Source: Gonocerus acuteangulatus (taxonomy: Eukaryota > Arthropoda > Insecta > Hemiptera > Coreidae). Taken from it: a stretch of DNA of 64,000 bases. The translations under genes were made by a program, and so were the position numbers. Numbering within the stretch: position 1 is the first letter of the stretch; the number at the start of each line of letters is the position of its first letter. The DNA is taken from positions 124,515,489-124,579,488 of the forward strand of contig OX328132.1 in the NCBI GenBank assembly GCA_946811695.1, written 5' to 3'. Shown here piece by piece: positions 1 to 11,573 of the stretch. Below the pieces are notes generated by a model. The model had not been told where the DNA came from. It did no database searches and saw only the letters and a list, made by a program, of their open reading frames with translations.

Positions 1-843
1 CCTGGTTAGGGTGGGTAGGGTATGTGATTCTTACCTTGGGAGATGTGGATTCCAGCTCTGCCTACCGTGAGGTGTCTTCCTGGTTAGGGTGGGTAGGGTA
101 TGTGATTCTTACCTTGGGAGATGTGGATTCCAGCTCTGCCTACCGTGAGGTGTCTTCCTGGTTAGGGTGGGTAGGGTATGTGATTCTTACCTTGGGAGAT
201 GTGGATTCCAGCTCTGCCTACCGTGAGGTGTCTTCCTGGTTAGGGTGGGTAGGGTATGTGATTCTTACCTTGGGAGATGTGGATTCCAGCTCTGCCTACC
301 GTGAGGTGTCTTCCTGGTTAGGGTGGGTAGGGTATGTGATTCTTACCTTGGGAGATGTGGATTCCAGCTCTGCCTACCGTGAGGTGTCTTCCTGGTTAGG
401 GTGGGTAGGGTATGTGATTCTTACCTTGGGAGATGTGGATTCCAGCTCTGCCTACCGTGAGGTGTCTTCCTGGTTAGGATGGGTAGGGTATGTGATTCTT
501 ACCTTGGGAGATGTGGATTCCAGCTCTGCCTACCGTGAGGTGTCTTCCTGGTTAGGGTGGGTAGGGTATGTGATTCTTACCTTGGGAGATGTGGATTCCA
601 GCTCTGCCTACCGTGAGGTGTCTTCCTGGTTAGGATGGGTAGGGTATGTGATTCTTACCTTGGGAGATTTGGATTCCAGCTCTGCCTACCGTGAGGTGTC
701 TTCCTGGTTAGGGTGGGTAGGGTATGTGATTCTTACCTTGGGAGATGTGGATTCCAGCTCTGCCTACCGTGAGGTGTCTTCCTGGTTAGGGTGGGTAGGG
801 TATGTGATTCTTACCTTGGGAGATGTGGATTCCAGCTCTGCCT
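1..843. repeat. 78-bp tandem repeat (about 10.8 copies)
   Basis: The unit runs from GATTCTTACCTTGGG through CTACCGTGAGGTG to GGGTAGGGTATGT with period 78. Copies are almost identical; differences seen are G/A in GGTTAGG[G/A]TGGG and one GAGATTTGG. Because 78 is a multiple of 3, one frame is open through the entire array (26-residue repeat containing DSSSAYREVSSWLGW) and on to a stop at 1011. There is no evidence that it is translated. The array extends beyond the window start. Confidence 0.95.
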
Positions 844-1003
844 GTAACAAGTTAAAGTCTTTCACTGGGAACCTAGAAGTATGGAAGGATGAATTAGGTC
901 TTCAGCAAATCAACTTCTTGGTTACCATTATTATTGTAATTATTGTGCTCACCCATGTGATTATCAGTAGAGTTGTTTTTTGCACAGTGTTTGTGATCGT
1001 TGG

Positions 1004-1440
1004 TTTAATTTGAAAGGTCAAATTCGGTAACCAGCAGAAACCGGAAGATGCTTTTTCAAGCGTAATTCGCGCAAAAAAATCGTAACGCTTACGTTTTCGA
1101 GTTCATATGCTTGGAGGTACTCGTTTTATAGGTTTCTTAACGTAGGAAAACAAATGACACCCTTTTTAAGGCCACTTCTATTCACAAATATTTTTGTGAC
1201 TTTGAACGTGTTTTTGTATCTGTTTACCTAACGTTTTAACTGTTTGTTGCTTATTTTAATTGCATTTAACAGTAAAACGAGTATTTGACTAAAACAAGGT
1301 AAGAAAATGTGAAACATTATCAAACTGTCCAAGAGCGAACGTTGAGAAGGTGGGGAAGTCGCCATGATACTGTCAGTTTCCTGTTTTGGCGCCATAATAT
1401 TATTTTTATGTAATAAAACAAATATTACATACAAATAATT
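1004..1440 (-). mobile_element. Helentron-like repeat, internal fragment
   Basis: It carries the family blocks AATTTGAAAGGTCAA, ACCAGCAGAA, TTCGCGCAAAAAAATCGTAA, CGCTTACGTTTT and a later TTTAATTGCATTTAACAGTAAAA segment. Both element ends are absent. Confidence 0.65.
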
Positions 1441-1810
1441 TTAGGCAGGTCGTGCGGAACAGACTTGATGCCTTGCCTATAGATATAAGATTGAAAGACT
1501 TCATGTTTGGAGTTTTTATGAAGGGGGGCCCGCAGATCCTTGGGTACTGACAAGGAGCTTGAGTACTTACATCCTTCCTAATACCGGATGCTAATGGAAT
1601 TGTATACTTTTATCAAAACACGAACCGACGAGCGAAGGTCTCATTTATTATGCTGCTGCTGCTAAGTACTGTGATCAGCGCTAAAACAGCGCCAAGGGAT
1701 AGACTGCGCGCTGAGGATACACTGCGCCGAAACATGGACTGTGCCGAGGGATGGACTGCACCAAGAGATAGGATGGTCTCAGGTATAGACTGACATAGAC
1801 GCTATGTTCT

Positions 1811-1857
1811 TAGCGCGGTTCCTCCCTCCCTCCATAGAGAGGAACTCCGCTTATATA

Positions 1858-1938
<81 letters not shown>

Positions 1939-3104
1939 TGTTCGTGCTCTATCTCAGTGAATAATGGTCCGATTTTTATGAAATTTGGCAAAAAAAATCT
2001 TTCGCCTAATTTGAAAGGTCAAGTTCGTTAACCAGCAGAATACGTTCACCGGAACATGGTTTTTGGAGCGAATTTCGTGCGAAAAAAATTGTTACGCCTA
2101 CATCATATGCTTGCAAGTATTCGTTTTGTAGGCTTCTTGTCCGAGGAAAACGAATGAAACCATTTATAATCGAATAGCTTTAACCGTTTTTGAGAAAAAT
2201 GGAAAAATATTTGCCGAATAAAGTTTATGGTTAGGGTACCGAGAATCATCGGATTATGTTAAAATATTTTCTGCAAGTTTAAAATTCATATTGACAAAGA
2301 TGTTAAAATTTTGGTTACGTTTCGAGTTATGGAAGGATTAGAATATAATATTTTATTTATAGACATGAAAAGTTTTGGGATCTTCGTATATTTTTCTTAA
2401 TTTCTTCTTTTTTTTTTCTTACGGCGCATCGACATAAATCTTGGCCATTAGCGCCGACGTCCAGGGTGCAGCCAGAAATTTTTTCAGCGAGCCCTGAGAT
2501 GAGAAAATTTCTGGCGCCGGTGGGGATCGAACCCACCATCTCCCGCTTATGAATCTAGCGCGCTAGCGGTAGACCACGGGAGCCCCCTATTTTTCGTAAT
2601 ATCTCGAAAACAGTTGGGAATCTTGGTAAGCAGAACGTTACTTTTTGAAAGTTTGCTAAATGTTCGACAAAAAAGATTCTGAAGCAATTTTCGATTAGGC
2701 GAAGTCAATCGGAGAAATAAGTGCTTAAAACATCAAATGTGTTTGTTTTGTTGTTTTGAACGGGGTTTTGTCTTAGTTTAAATCACTTTATAATTGATTT
2801 TTTGTGTGTTTTAAATTGCATTTATCTGTGAAGTTAGTATTATGTTAAAAGAAAACAAGAAACAGTAAGTAGTGTGTTTCCAGAGCAAACCTTCACAAGG
2901 CCAGGGAGTCATTTTTCTGAGGTAGCGAGGTCTGGACACTTACAACAGTAACCTATTTGTCTACCTATTGTTGACCTATTTGGGGTCATAAATTATTTCA
3001 TGAATGGTCCAAAATTATAACTGTTTATACTTCAACCTTTCCAAATGACATTAGGGATAAGAACGGAACCGCGCTAAGATGATACAGTTCCTGCGAGTCG
3101 CACT
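1811..3104 (-). mobile_element. Helentron-like (HINE-type) element with nested SINE
   Basis: On the minus strand the element starts near TGCGACTCGCAGGAACTG (3104), with TTAGCGCGGTTCC just inside, and ends at 1811 with a GC hairpin (GGAGTTCCTCTC... GGAGGAACCGCGC) followed by TAA. A (TA)n tract of ~85 bp lies near the 3' end (1850-1935). A tRNA-derived SINE interrupts it at 2403-2585. No open frame of note. Confidence 0.75.
2403..2585 (-). mobile_element. tRNA-derived SINE
   Basis: Read on the minus strand it begins GGGCTCCCGTGGTCTACCGC, carries a pol III B box GGTTCGATCCC, a body with CTCATCTCAGGGCTCGCTG, and ends GGCGCTAATGGCCAAG...GATGCGCCGTAAG plus an A-rich tail. Flanks TATTTTTCTTAAT and TATTTTTCGTAAT form an imperfect target duplication inside the Helentron-like host. 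Confidence 0.85.
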
Positions 3105-3599
3105 TTTTTCTCATAGACCTGAATTCTACCTTTCTTTCTATTCTAGTAGTTCCGAGATCACCACTAGAAAGTGCGTCAGATAATTTTCCATATTTTCAAG
3201 ATATATGGGTTCTGAAACGTGAAATGTTCTAGTCGTCAGTTTCTTACGGTAACGAGTAATGTGTAAGAGACTTCCATTCTTGAGACGTTAACAAGTTTTT
3301 GACAATATTAAGAACGTTATTCTTTCTCATTGAGGAGAGATCGTCTACGGCTGAGATTGAGGAAGTCTCGGGGTTCGGTCGGATGGTAAATACAATTGCA
3401 TTTTATAACAAAAATTAGTTGTATTTTTGTATATGTTTCGGTTAGCGATACAAGCCTTCCTCAGGGCTATGGAGAATAGTTCCAAGTCTTGGATATAACA
3501 TCGTTTAGAGATAGGTATCCAATACACGGATCTCTCCTTCCACTCCTGCATAGCCTAAAGAAAGCTTGAATTTCAAGGCGAAACGTAGACAAAAAAATA

Positions 3600-3604
3600 C
3601 AAAT

Positions 3605-3670
<66 letters not shown>

Positions 3671-4060
3671 AATGCATTTTTATTTAACATACAAAAGAAC
3701 CGCGGCTATCCACACCTGCTCGAAAAAATCATTACATTCTCTTGAGCATGATAAAGGAAAAAGAAATGCTACGGCCGCTCGGAATTGTTTCCCCTTATTT
3801 TCTTGTTTCGTAAATATGAAAAAAAAAAAAAAAAAAAAAAAAACCAATCAATGAGAGAGCTCCGTAATGTTATTTTGTGAAAAGAACAACACGTCGACAA
3901 AGAGGGAAGTTAACGACCCCCCCCCCCCCCCGTAGATTGAATTCTAAAAATAATTTCCAATTACCGGTTACTGATTGATTGGTTATTTAGTCAGTGAGTT
4001 TTACAGTTGACGAGGAGAGACTTGAACAGTGGCAGCCATTTATCCCCCCCCCCCCCTCCT
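3600..4060. repeat. Homopolymer-rich stretch
   Basis: It contains poly-T (3607-3666), poly-A (3819-3843) and two poly-C runs (3917-3932 and 4045-4058). No gene seen. Confidence 0.8.
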
Positions 4061-4090
4061 TTCCACTTTGGTTATCCTTTTACAATCACT

Positions 4091-4430
4091 CTAATACTCT
4101 ATATTAGATAATAATACTAATATTGAATAATAATATCAATATTAGATAATAATACCAATATTAGATCGTAATACCAATACATATTGGACAATAATAACCA
4201 TATTAGATAATAATACAAATATTAGATTGTAGTACCAATATTGGATAATAATAACAATATTTGATAATAATACCAACATTAGATAATAACAGCACTATTA
4301 AATAATAATACCAATATCAGATTATAATACCAATATTAGGTATTAATACTAATATTAGACAATAATACCAATAGTAAATAATAATACCTATATTAGATAA
4401 TAATACCAATATTAGATTATAATACCAATA
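4091..4430. repeat. 19-bp AT-rich satellite, left part
   Basis: Units of the type ACCAATATTAGATAATAAT with variants. The same satellite resumes at 8056 after a retrotransposon insertion, so the two blocks were once one array. Confidence 0.9.
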
Positions 4431-4643
4431 AATAAATAAATAAATAAATAAAGCCTTTATTGCATAAGAGGAACAATACAAACAAAAAAAACTATTTCCA
4501 AAAAACAAAACAAAATAAAAGTAATACAAATTTAAATTATTTTCCTCTTAAATTACTATTTACAATATTTACAAGTACACGTTTCTCATGCAGGCCTCCC
4601 CTTGATGGAGGTAATGGTCTAACTTCCCTGGCGACCAACCCAA

Positions 4644-5318
4644 CTAGGAAGTGGAGTTCCCCGTTTCTTCCAACAATGCTTTCCATTTGTCTTTGTTCCT
4701 GGCAACGTTCATCCAATTCGGACCAGCAACGGACTTGAAGACATCACTCCAACGCCTACATGGTTTTCCTCGTCTCCTCCTTGAGTTAAGCGGAATCCAT
4801 TCCGTAGCCTTCAGGGTCCACCTGCTATCCTGCAATCTGGCAAGATGACCCGCCCATTTCCACTTACTTTTCTTTATATGCAGGCCTATATCTGTCACTC
4901 CAGATTCTTGCCGCATAAATGAACCCCTGACTTTATCCCGTCTCCTGTAGTTCATCATGCTTCGTAGGACGGAGTTTTGCCACACTACTAGCTTGGATTC
5001 TTGCTCCTTGGTCAGTGCCCAGGTTTGGCAGCCGTAACTCACAGAAGGGAGAACACAGCTTTCGAACACCATCTTCTTGTTATTCAGGCTAAAGTTGAAC
5101 CAATCAAATGCTCGGAAATCCTTTTCCAATAATATTATAAAGAGAGTTAGAGAGAGTGGGTCACCCTGCCTTACTCCTCTACCTACAGAAAATTTTGGTC
5201 CATCTCTTTCTGCCTGAATATAAGCTGTATTCCCAGCATACAGTTTCCCTACAATTGAAATGTATTTTCCTGGTAGGCCTATTTCATTTATTGCCTCAAA
5301 AATGCTTGTGTGATACAC
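4644..5318 (-). pseudogene. Reverse transcriptase C-terminal half, YADD box deleted
   Basis: The frame runs from YHTSIFEAINEIGLPGKYIS through GRGVRQGDPLSLTLFIILLE and then jumps directly to a C-terminal domain segment (CVLPSVSYGCQTWAL, SRRRRGKPCRRWSDV). The region that should hold the catalytic [F/Y]ADD motif between these parts is missing, so the RT cannot work. The ORF stop is near the 3' end of the element. Confidence 0.85.
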
Positions 5319-6001
5319 AGAATGAAATACTGTTCAGAAGGCTTCTGAAAGTCCACAAAACAAAAATATACAGGAAAGTTATACTCTCTAGATTTCTCAA
5401 TTAATTGGTTTATAACTTGGAGATGGTCTGTGACTGAGAAATGTTTCCTGAAACCAGCTTGTTCTATTGATAATGTTGGAGAGATGTAATGGACTATTCT
5501 TCTATTGATAATGCTAGTGAAAAGCTTAGCTATTGTCGAGCAGAGAGATATGGGACGATAATTTTCAATTTTAGTTTTGTCACATTTTTTATGTAATAAA
5601 ATTATTTTGGCAATTTTCCATTCCTCAGGTATAGATTCCTCTGTCATAATTAGGTTGAATAATGTACATAATTCTACTGCAAGAATCCCCCCTCCTGCCA
5701 AAAGCATTTCATTTTTCACTCCATCTGGGCCAGGTGTTGTGTTAAATTTAAGCTTTTTCATCCCTGCAGTTACTTTCAAGGTCATTATATATGGAGTATC
5801 TTCAACTGATCTGTAGTTTGTTATCGCCTGTTCATCTAAGCTAGAATGATAATAAAGTTGTTTGAAATAATCAGTTGCAATATGCATAATCTCTTTTCTT
5901 CCGGCTTCTTCCTTTCCTAACTGGTCTTGAAGAGAATAAAACCATTCCTTATTTGACATTAGTTCCCTTCTAATCTTTCTACTAGATCTATTTGAATTCA
6001 A
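5288..6001 (-). pseudogene. Reverse transcriptase N-terminal half
   Basis: Motifs TPGPDGVKNEML, NYRPISLCSTIAKLF, EQAGFRKHFSVTDHL and FCFVDFQK are those of non-LTR RT blocks 1 to 3. After FVDFQK the frame is lost and the sequence continues in another frame at about 5318. Confidence 0.87.
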
Positions 6002-6075
6002 GAATATTCTGTATTATACACTCTCTGTAAACCTTAATGTCTGACTTAATCTTCCTTCTAATAAGTTTGTTGAGC

Positions 6076-6486
6076 TCAGTTAGTTCTATTTTTTTCCAAT
6101 GGTGTCATGGTTTCTTTAATTCTTAGTTCTTTTCTTATCTCCAAAAGCTGTTTAGTTTCTGTTGAAAGTTTATTATGTTTTCTATTTCCAGTTGGAGAAC
6201 TTGTTTGGTTATAGCTTTCCTGTAACACTTTAATAATGCTGTTGTATTTTTCCTGAACTGTTTGCAGAGAGCCCTCTTCCTCAATTAGATCAAGATTGTC
6301 TTTCAAAATGGCTCTAAATTCTTCCAAATTTTTATCCTTAACATTGAGTAAATTATTTGATATTTTGAAAGGTCTTTCTTTTTTGAATTTGTTGGTAAAT
6401 ATTATTCCCCTGACCAGTCTATGATCGTTATTATAATTGAGGTTTTTGATCACTTCAACTGTTTTCAAAATTTTTATGTGGTTCAC
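6076..6486 (-). pseudogene. Endonuclease C-terminus and EN-RT linker
   Basis: It contains NYNNDHRLVRGIIF, the terminal [S/N]DH motif of AP-type endonucleases, followed by a lysine- and glutamate-rich linker. It is separated from the rest of the endonuclease by a frameshift. Confidence 0.75.
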
Positions 6487-6545
6487 TAAAATAAAGTCTA
6501 TTTGGAACTTTTCTTCCTTTGGAGATTTCCATGTCCATTTATTTT

Positions 6546-7119
6546 TTAATTTTTCGCCAAAATATGAATTTTTAGCTTGTGAGCTAATGCAAAATTGATA
6601 ACACTGTTATCATGGGGAAAATATGACATTTTCCCCATGACCTCTTCCTCACCTCCTATGCGCTGACCGATTCGACCATTAAAATCGCCCATCACAATTA
6701 TATAATTATTCTTTCTTTTCATAGTACCAAGAATCTCCTCCAGCTTCTTATAGAAATCTTGCTTTTCTTGTTCATTGGAATCTGCAGTGGGGGCATACAC
6801 CTGGACCACTGTCATTATTTTATTTCTGCCCAAAGACACGGTTAAAATTCCAATTCTTACAGTAATTTCCTCAAAATGTAATATTTTATTTTTCAATTTT
6901 CTATTAACCAAAAAACCAACACCATACTGCCCATTCAATGAAGAAGAATGCATAAATATTGAGCCGGATTCTAATTCACCTATTTGCTTCCTTCTCCTTC
7001 TCACTTCTGCAAGCCAAATTATATCCCATTTAATGACCTTTATTGCTGTTTCCAATTCCAATAGCCTGTCGTCCCCCAACAATGTTCTAACATTTAGTGT
7101 ACAAACATTGAGGCATTCT
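6546..7119 (-). pseudogene. AP endonuclease domain of the retrotransposon
   Basis: The translation includes TLNVRTLLGDD (catalytic Asn region), WLAEVRRR (catalytic Glu), VQVYAPTADS and MGDFNGRIGQ (catalytic Asp and Asn). A shift ends this frame before the final DH motif, which lies in the next segment. Confidence 0.87.
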
Positions 7120-7720
7120 TTAACAGTCTTATGTTGTCTTTTTTGCTATAGCTTACTTGGCCGGTTGGTTTAACAGTCTGATGTTGTCTTGTTTGCTATA
7201 GCTTACTTGGCCGGTTGGTTTAACAGTCTGATGTTGTCTTATTTGCTATAGCTTACTTGGCCGGTTGGTTTAACAGTCTGATGTTGTCTTATTTGCTATA
7301 GCTTACTTGGCCGGTTGGTTTAACAGTCTGATGTTGTCTTATTTGCTATAGCTTACTTGGCCGGTTGGTTTAACAGTCTGATGTTGTCTTATTTGCTATA
7401 GCTTATTTGGCCGGTTGGTTTAACAGTCTTATGTTGTCTTGTTTGCTATAGCTTACTTGGCCGGTTGGTTTAACAGTCTGATGTTGTCTTGTTTGCTATA
7501 GCTTACTTGGCCGGTTGGTTTAACAGTCTGATGTTGTCTTATTTGCTATAGCTTACTTGGCCGGTTGGTTTAACAGTCTTATGTTGTCTTGTTTGCTATA
7601 GCTTACTTGGCCGGTTGGTTTAACAGTCTGATGTTGTCTTGTTTGCTATAGCTTACTTGGCCGGTTGGTTTAACAGTCTGATGTTGTCTTATTTGCTATA
7701 GCTTACTTGGCCGGTTGGTT
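7117..7720. repeat. 50-bp tandem repeat inside the retrotransposon (12 copies)
   Basis: The unit reads TTTAACAGTCTGATGTTGTC then TTATTTGCTATAGC and TTACTTGGCCGGTTGG with period 50. Copies differ at a few fixed sites (CTG/CTT, TTA/TTG). The array lies between the ORF1 remnant and the endonuclease start. Confidence 0.93.
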
Positions 7721-7773
7721 TCCTCGCCTTCTTTATTTTTAGGATTGGTAATATTACTATTGGAACCTTGAGG

Positions 7774-8055
7774 CTAACTTGATTTTAATAAAGGGTAATA
7801 AGTTTCTAGGCTGTTGCTTCTTTTCTGAAGGGTTTTACCACGTTTCTCATCACTTATTCTCTTAGGAGTGTTTTTTACTACTTCCTCTGTTTTATTCACT
7901 TCCACAAAATCTGATTCAGGTGAAGTTTCCTCACTCCGAGGCCTTTTACTCCTGGCTTTCTCTTGTGCCTCAAGCTCCTCGAGACTATATAATTTTCCAT
8001 CCACAAGCAATCTGTCATACCTAATTCCACATAGTAAACCTTGCTTTTTGTAGCC
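7774..8055 (-). pseudogene. ORF1-like C-terminal remnant
   Basis: Only this tail remains: YKKQGLLCGIRYDRLLVDG, KLYSLEELEAQEKARSKRP and an acidic/basic end. A RYDxLxVDGKxYxLEELE block is common before the endonuclease in insect retroelements of this group. The 5' part was lost at insertion. Confidence 0.65.
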
Positions 8056-8697
8056 TATAATACCAATATTAGATGAAAATACCAATATTAGGTATTAATA
8101 CCAATATAAGACAATAATACCAATAGTAAATAATAATATCAATATTAGATAATAATACCAATATTAGATTATAATACCAATATTTGATAATAATAACAAT
8201 ATTAGATAATAATACGAATATTAGAAAATAATACCAATATAAGACAATAATACCAATAGTAAATAATAATATCAATATTAGATAATAATACCAATATTAG
8301 ATTATAATACCAATATTGGATAATAATAACAATATTAGATAATAATACGAATATTAGAAAATAATACCAATATTAGATTATAAGAAAAATATTGGATAAT
8401 AATAACAATATTGGATAATAATAACAATATTAGATAATAATACCAATATTAGATAATAATACCAATATTAGATTATAATACCAATATTAGATAATAATAA
8501 CAATATTGGATAATAATAACAATATTAGATAATAATACCAATATTAGATTATAATACCAATATTAGATAATAATACCAATATTAGATTATAATACCAATA
8601 TTAGATAATAATACCAATATTAGATTATAATACCAATATTAGATAATAATACCAATATTAGATTATAATACCAATATTAGATAATAATACCAATATT
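8056..8697. repeat. 19-bp AT-rich satellite, right part
   Basis: Continuation of the array at 4091. From about 8521 the units alternate between ...AGATTATAAT and ...AGATAATAAT, making a 38-bp higher-order dimer. Confidence 0.9.
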
Positions 8698-9100
8698 CCA
8701 TACCAATATATCCATGTCTGTTCGCTCTCTAGCAACCTCCGATGTTGCTATGGTTACATATTGATAAAACTTGGTGTAAAAATTATGGATTGGTGAAAAA
8801 ATATTGCAGGTTCTAATATGAACATTCGTTACACTGTTGAGTAGTGAACACCAAGTTCTTTCGCAATAGTTTGCGAGTAGTTTTGCGAGGGGTTTCTTTG
8901 CAAAATATTTGTTTCTGTTGTACAATGTTTTTAAATCACTGAGTAAGGGAATATTTTTAATAAATTCTTTAACCCATATAAACACATAAATTTGTAAACA
9001 CACAAATTTGGACATGACGGATAAAAATTTTGAAAACATTTTTTAAATCTCTGGAAGATTTTAGCACTAACTTTTTGCATTTATTATTTACATAGAAATT

Positions 9101-9283
9101 GGGATATCCCGTGGTCTAGTGGCTAGTGCCTTAGATTTATAAGCGGGAGATGGTGGGTTCGATCCCCACTGGCGGCAGGAATTTTCTCATCCCACGGCTC
9201 GTTGGGCAAATTCCTCGCTGTACTCTGGAGTGGCATTAGTTGGCGCCAATGGCCTAGTTGTCGAAGCACCGTTAAAAAAAAAA
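9101..9283 (+). mobile_element. tRNA-derived SINE
   Basis: The head GTGGTCTAGTGGCTAG and box B GGTTCGATCCCC are followed by a body with TTTTCTCATCCCACGGCTCG and the tail GGCGCCAATGGCCTAG... ending in an A run. Same family as 2403-2585 and 19437-19609. Confidence 0.87.
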
Positions 9284-9321
9284 TTACACATATATTCAAA
9301 ACAAATAATAGAAATAGGAAA

Positions 9322-9760
9322 ACATAGGCTATATGAATAAAATAATGGACAAAAACAGACAAAAAACTTACAAAAATCATTTTACTGATTTGGTTTTTAA
9401 TAATAACAAATATATAGAATTATATTATTCACTAAAAATTAATTATACAACAATCATCATCTGATTCAATACTGCTACATCCTTCAGCATTTTCTTTTGA
9501 CGAGTCAGTATCGTCTGCCTCATTTTCCAAAGAGCATTAAAAGGAGATCTTCAATCATCGTCTGATTCAATACTGCTACATCCTTCAGCATTTCCTTTTG
9601 ACGAGTCAGTATCGTCTGCCTCATTTTCCAAAGAGCATTAAAAAGAGATCTTCAATCATCGTCTGATTCAATACTGCTACATCCTTTAGCATTTTCTTTT
9701 GACGAGTCAGTATCGTCTGCCTCATTTTCCAAAGAGCATTAAAAGGATATCTTTGTTTGC
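9322..9760 (-). pseudogene. Coding-like acidic C-terminus in three 101-bp repeats
   Basis: Minus-strand frames read ENEADDTDSSKENAEGC, SSIESDDD and a stop. The segment is repeated three times with period 101 (starts near 9460, 9561 and 9662). Upstream on the minus strand, 9760-9930 gives further coding-like sequence (IISDKWEKHHPGSDVF, then RFRWPGKEFSVDLEST) with breaks. Family not recognised; it may be the end of a transposase or of a retrocopied host gene. Confidence 0.45.
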
Positions 9761-10118
9761 GGCCTCTCTAGAACATTTTCTCGTATTGTGCTCTCTAAAT
9801 CGACGGAAAACTCTTTTCCGGGCCACCTGAACCTTGACATGTGGCCTGCCACGCGGAAAAGTCCTTAAAAAACATCAGATCCCGGATGATGTTTTTCCCA
9901 CTTGTCACTGATTATTTTGGAATAAAAGATTATTGCGTCCATAATTCTTCTGGTGTTGGTAATTTTATCATCGTTGTTATTTCCTAGTTTTGAAATGTAG
10001 ATTAACAGACATTTATTCTAATGTTTTCATCCACAAACATCACAACAAATTCTTTTCGTGGAATGGTGAGCACGAAATCTAAAATCCATCCTAAATTAAA
10101 AAATATTCCTCTAATCGC

Positions 10119-10160
<42 letters not shown>

Positions 10161-10162
<2 letters not shown>

Positions 10163-10414
10163 ATAGGCTATATGAATAAAATAATGGACAAAAACAGACA
10201 AAAAACTTACAAAAATCATTTTACTGATTTGGTTTTTAATAATAACAAATATATAGAATTATATTATTCACTAAAAATTAATTATACAACAATCATCATC
10301 TGATTCAATAGTGCTACATCCTTCAGCATTTTCTTTTGACGAGTTAGTATCGTCAGCCTCATTTTCCAAAGAGCATTAAAAGGAGATCTTCAATCATCGT
10401 CTGATTCAATACTG
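10161..10414. repeat. Direct duplication of 9322-9575
   Basis: ACATAGGCTATATGAATAAA and the following ~250 bp repeat the sequence at 9322 almost exactly. The copy is preceded by a 36-bp poly-A run and followed by a Helentron-like fragment. Confidence 0.88.
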
Positions 10415-10425
10415 CAACCTGGAAT

Positions 10426-11226
10426 ATGGTTTTTGGATCAAAATTCGCGCGAAAAACATCGTTACGCTTACATCATATGCTTGGCTTCTTGGCCTAGAAA
10501 AACGAATGAAACAATTTTTAAGGCGAAAGCTTTAACCGTTTTCGAGAAAAGTGGAAAAATAGTTGTCGAATTAAGTTTTTGGTTAGGGTATTTAGAATCA
10601 TCTGGTTACGTTAAAATATTTTCTGCATGTTTAAAATTTATATAAACAAAGATATTCAAAATGTGGTTAAGTTTGGAGTTAAGGAAGGATTAAAATAAAA
10701 TATGTTATTAATAGGCATGAAATGTTTTGGAAACTTCGTATACTTTCCTTAATATCTCGAAAACAATTGTGAAATCGTGGTAAATGGATAGAACAATTCG
10801 AAAGCCTACTAAATTTTCTACAAAAAAGGTTCTGAAGGAATTTTCGATTAGGCGATGTCAATTGGAGAAAGAAGTGCGTTAAACTTCAAATGTGTTTGTT
10901 TTGTTCTTTTGAATGCTTTTTTTTAGTTGCTTAGCTCACTTTTTAATTGTTTTATATGGATTTATTTGTTGAATTAGTGCTATAGAAGAAGAATACAAGA
11001 AAATGTGAAACGTTTTGGCATTTTTCAATGCATTGTACAGTGAAATAAGTGTCTCTAGAAGTGCATGAAGGGGGCTAACTGACCCTGCCAGGTAAGGCCA
11101 TAAAAGCTTTTCAAGAAAGGTCGAACCAAAATAATGACTGTTTCAATTTTAATCTCTCCAAATGAGACTAGAGATAAGAACAGAACCTCGCTAAGATGAC
11201 GATGAGTTCCTGCGTGTCGGACTTTT
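10426..11226 (-). mobile_element. Helentron-like repeat, 3'-truncated
   Basis: It runs from internal family sequence (GCGCGAAAAACATCGTTACG) to the 5' end (minus strand TCCGACACGCAGGAACTC near 11221). The 3' hairpin and (TA)n are absent. Confidence 0.7.
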
Positions 11227-11573
11227 TAAAATCTTAATATTAGTTCTCAAAGGAAAGATTAGCAAATAAAAGCATATTGGATACTTGGTGAATTTCATTT
11301 GTCGTTATCTAGAGTAGATTGCACGAATGCTTTGAGGAAGGGTTTTGCGGATGGGGTTAAGGCTGGGGTTGAGGGTTTGGGTGGGTGTGTCAGAGACTAG
11401 CTCGCCATCTCATGGCAGTGGGGAGAAGAATCATCGATCCTTTAGCTGTGCATTGATCAAGCAGAGAAGGGGGGGGGAGGGAGGTCTTCCACAGCACCCC
11501 CATCTAACACCCTCCGTCCAACAACCTCCGTCAAACAACCTTCAGACAAATATTAAACCTCATACTTCATACA

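Larger units (their letters stand above)
4431..8055 (-). mobile_element. Non-LTR retrotransposon (EN + RT), degenerate, 5'-truncated
   Basis: A minus-strand element of 3.6 kb bordered by TATAATACCAATA at 4418-4430 and 8056-8068, which fits a 13-bp target duplication, although the target satellite itself repeats this word. Its 3' end is AATAAAGGC followed by (TTTA)n. In order it carries an ORF1 remnant, a 50-bp tandem array, an AP-type endonuclease and a reverse transcriptase. Residues resemble the insect endonuclease-reverse transcriptase group (RTE-like); the clade is uncertain. Frameshifts and an internal RT deletion make it non-autonomous. Confidence 0.88.

Noticed and set aside
843..1013. 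GNLEVWKDELGLQ after the 78-bp array as the GNLGRV exon of CCP6
   Set aside because: Only the GNL word matches; the sequence around it becomes hydrophobic and runs into a Helentron-like repeat.
9108..9178. Functional tRNA genes
   Set aside because: The tRNA-like heads do not fold to a complete cloverleaf by eye and continue into the SINE body.
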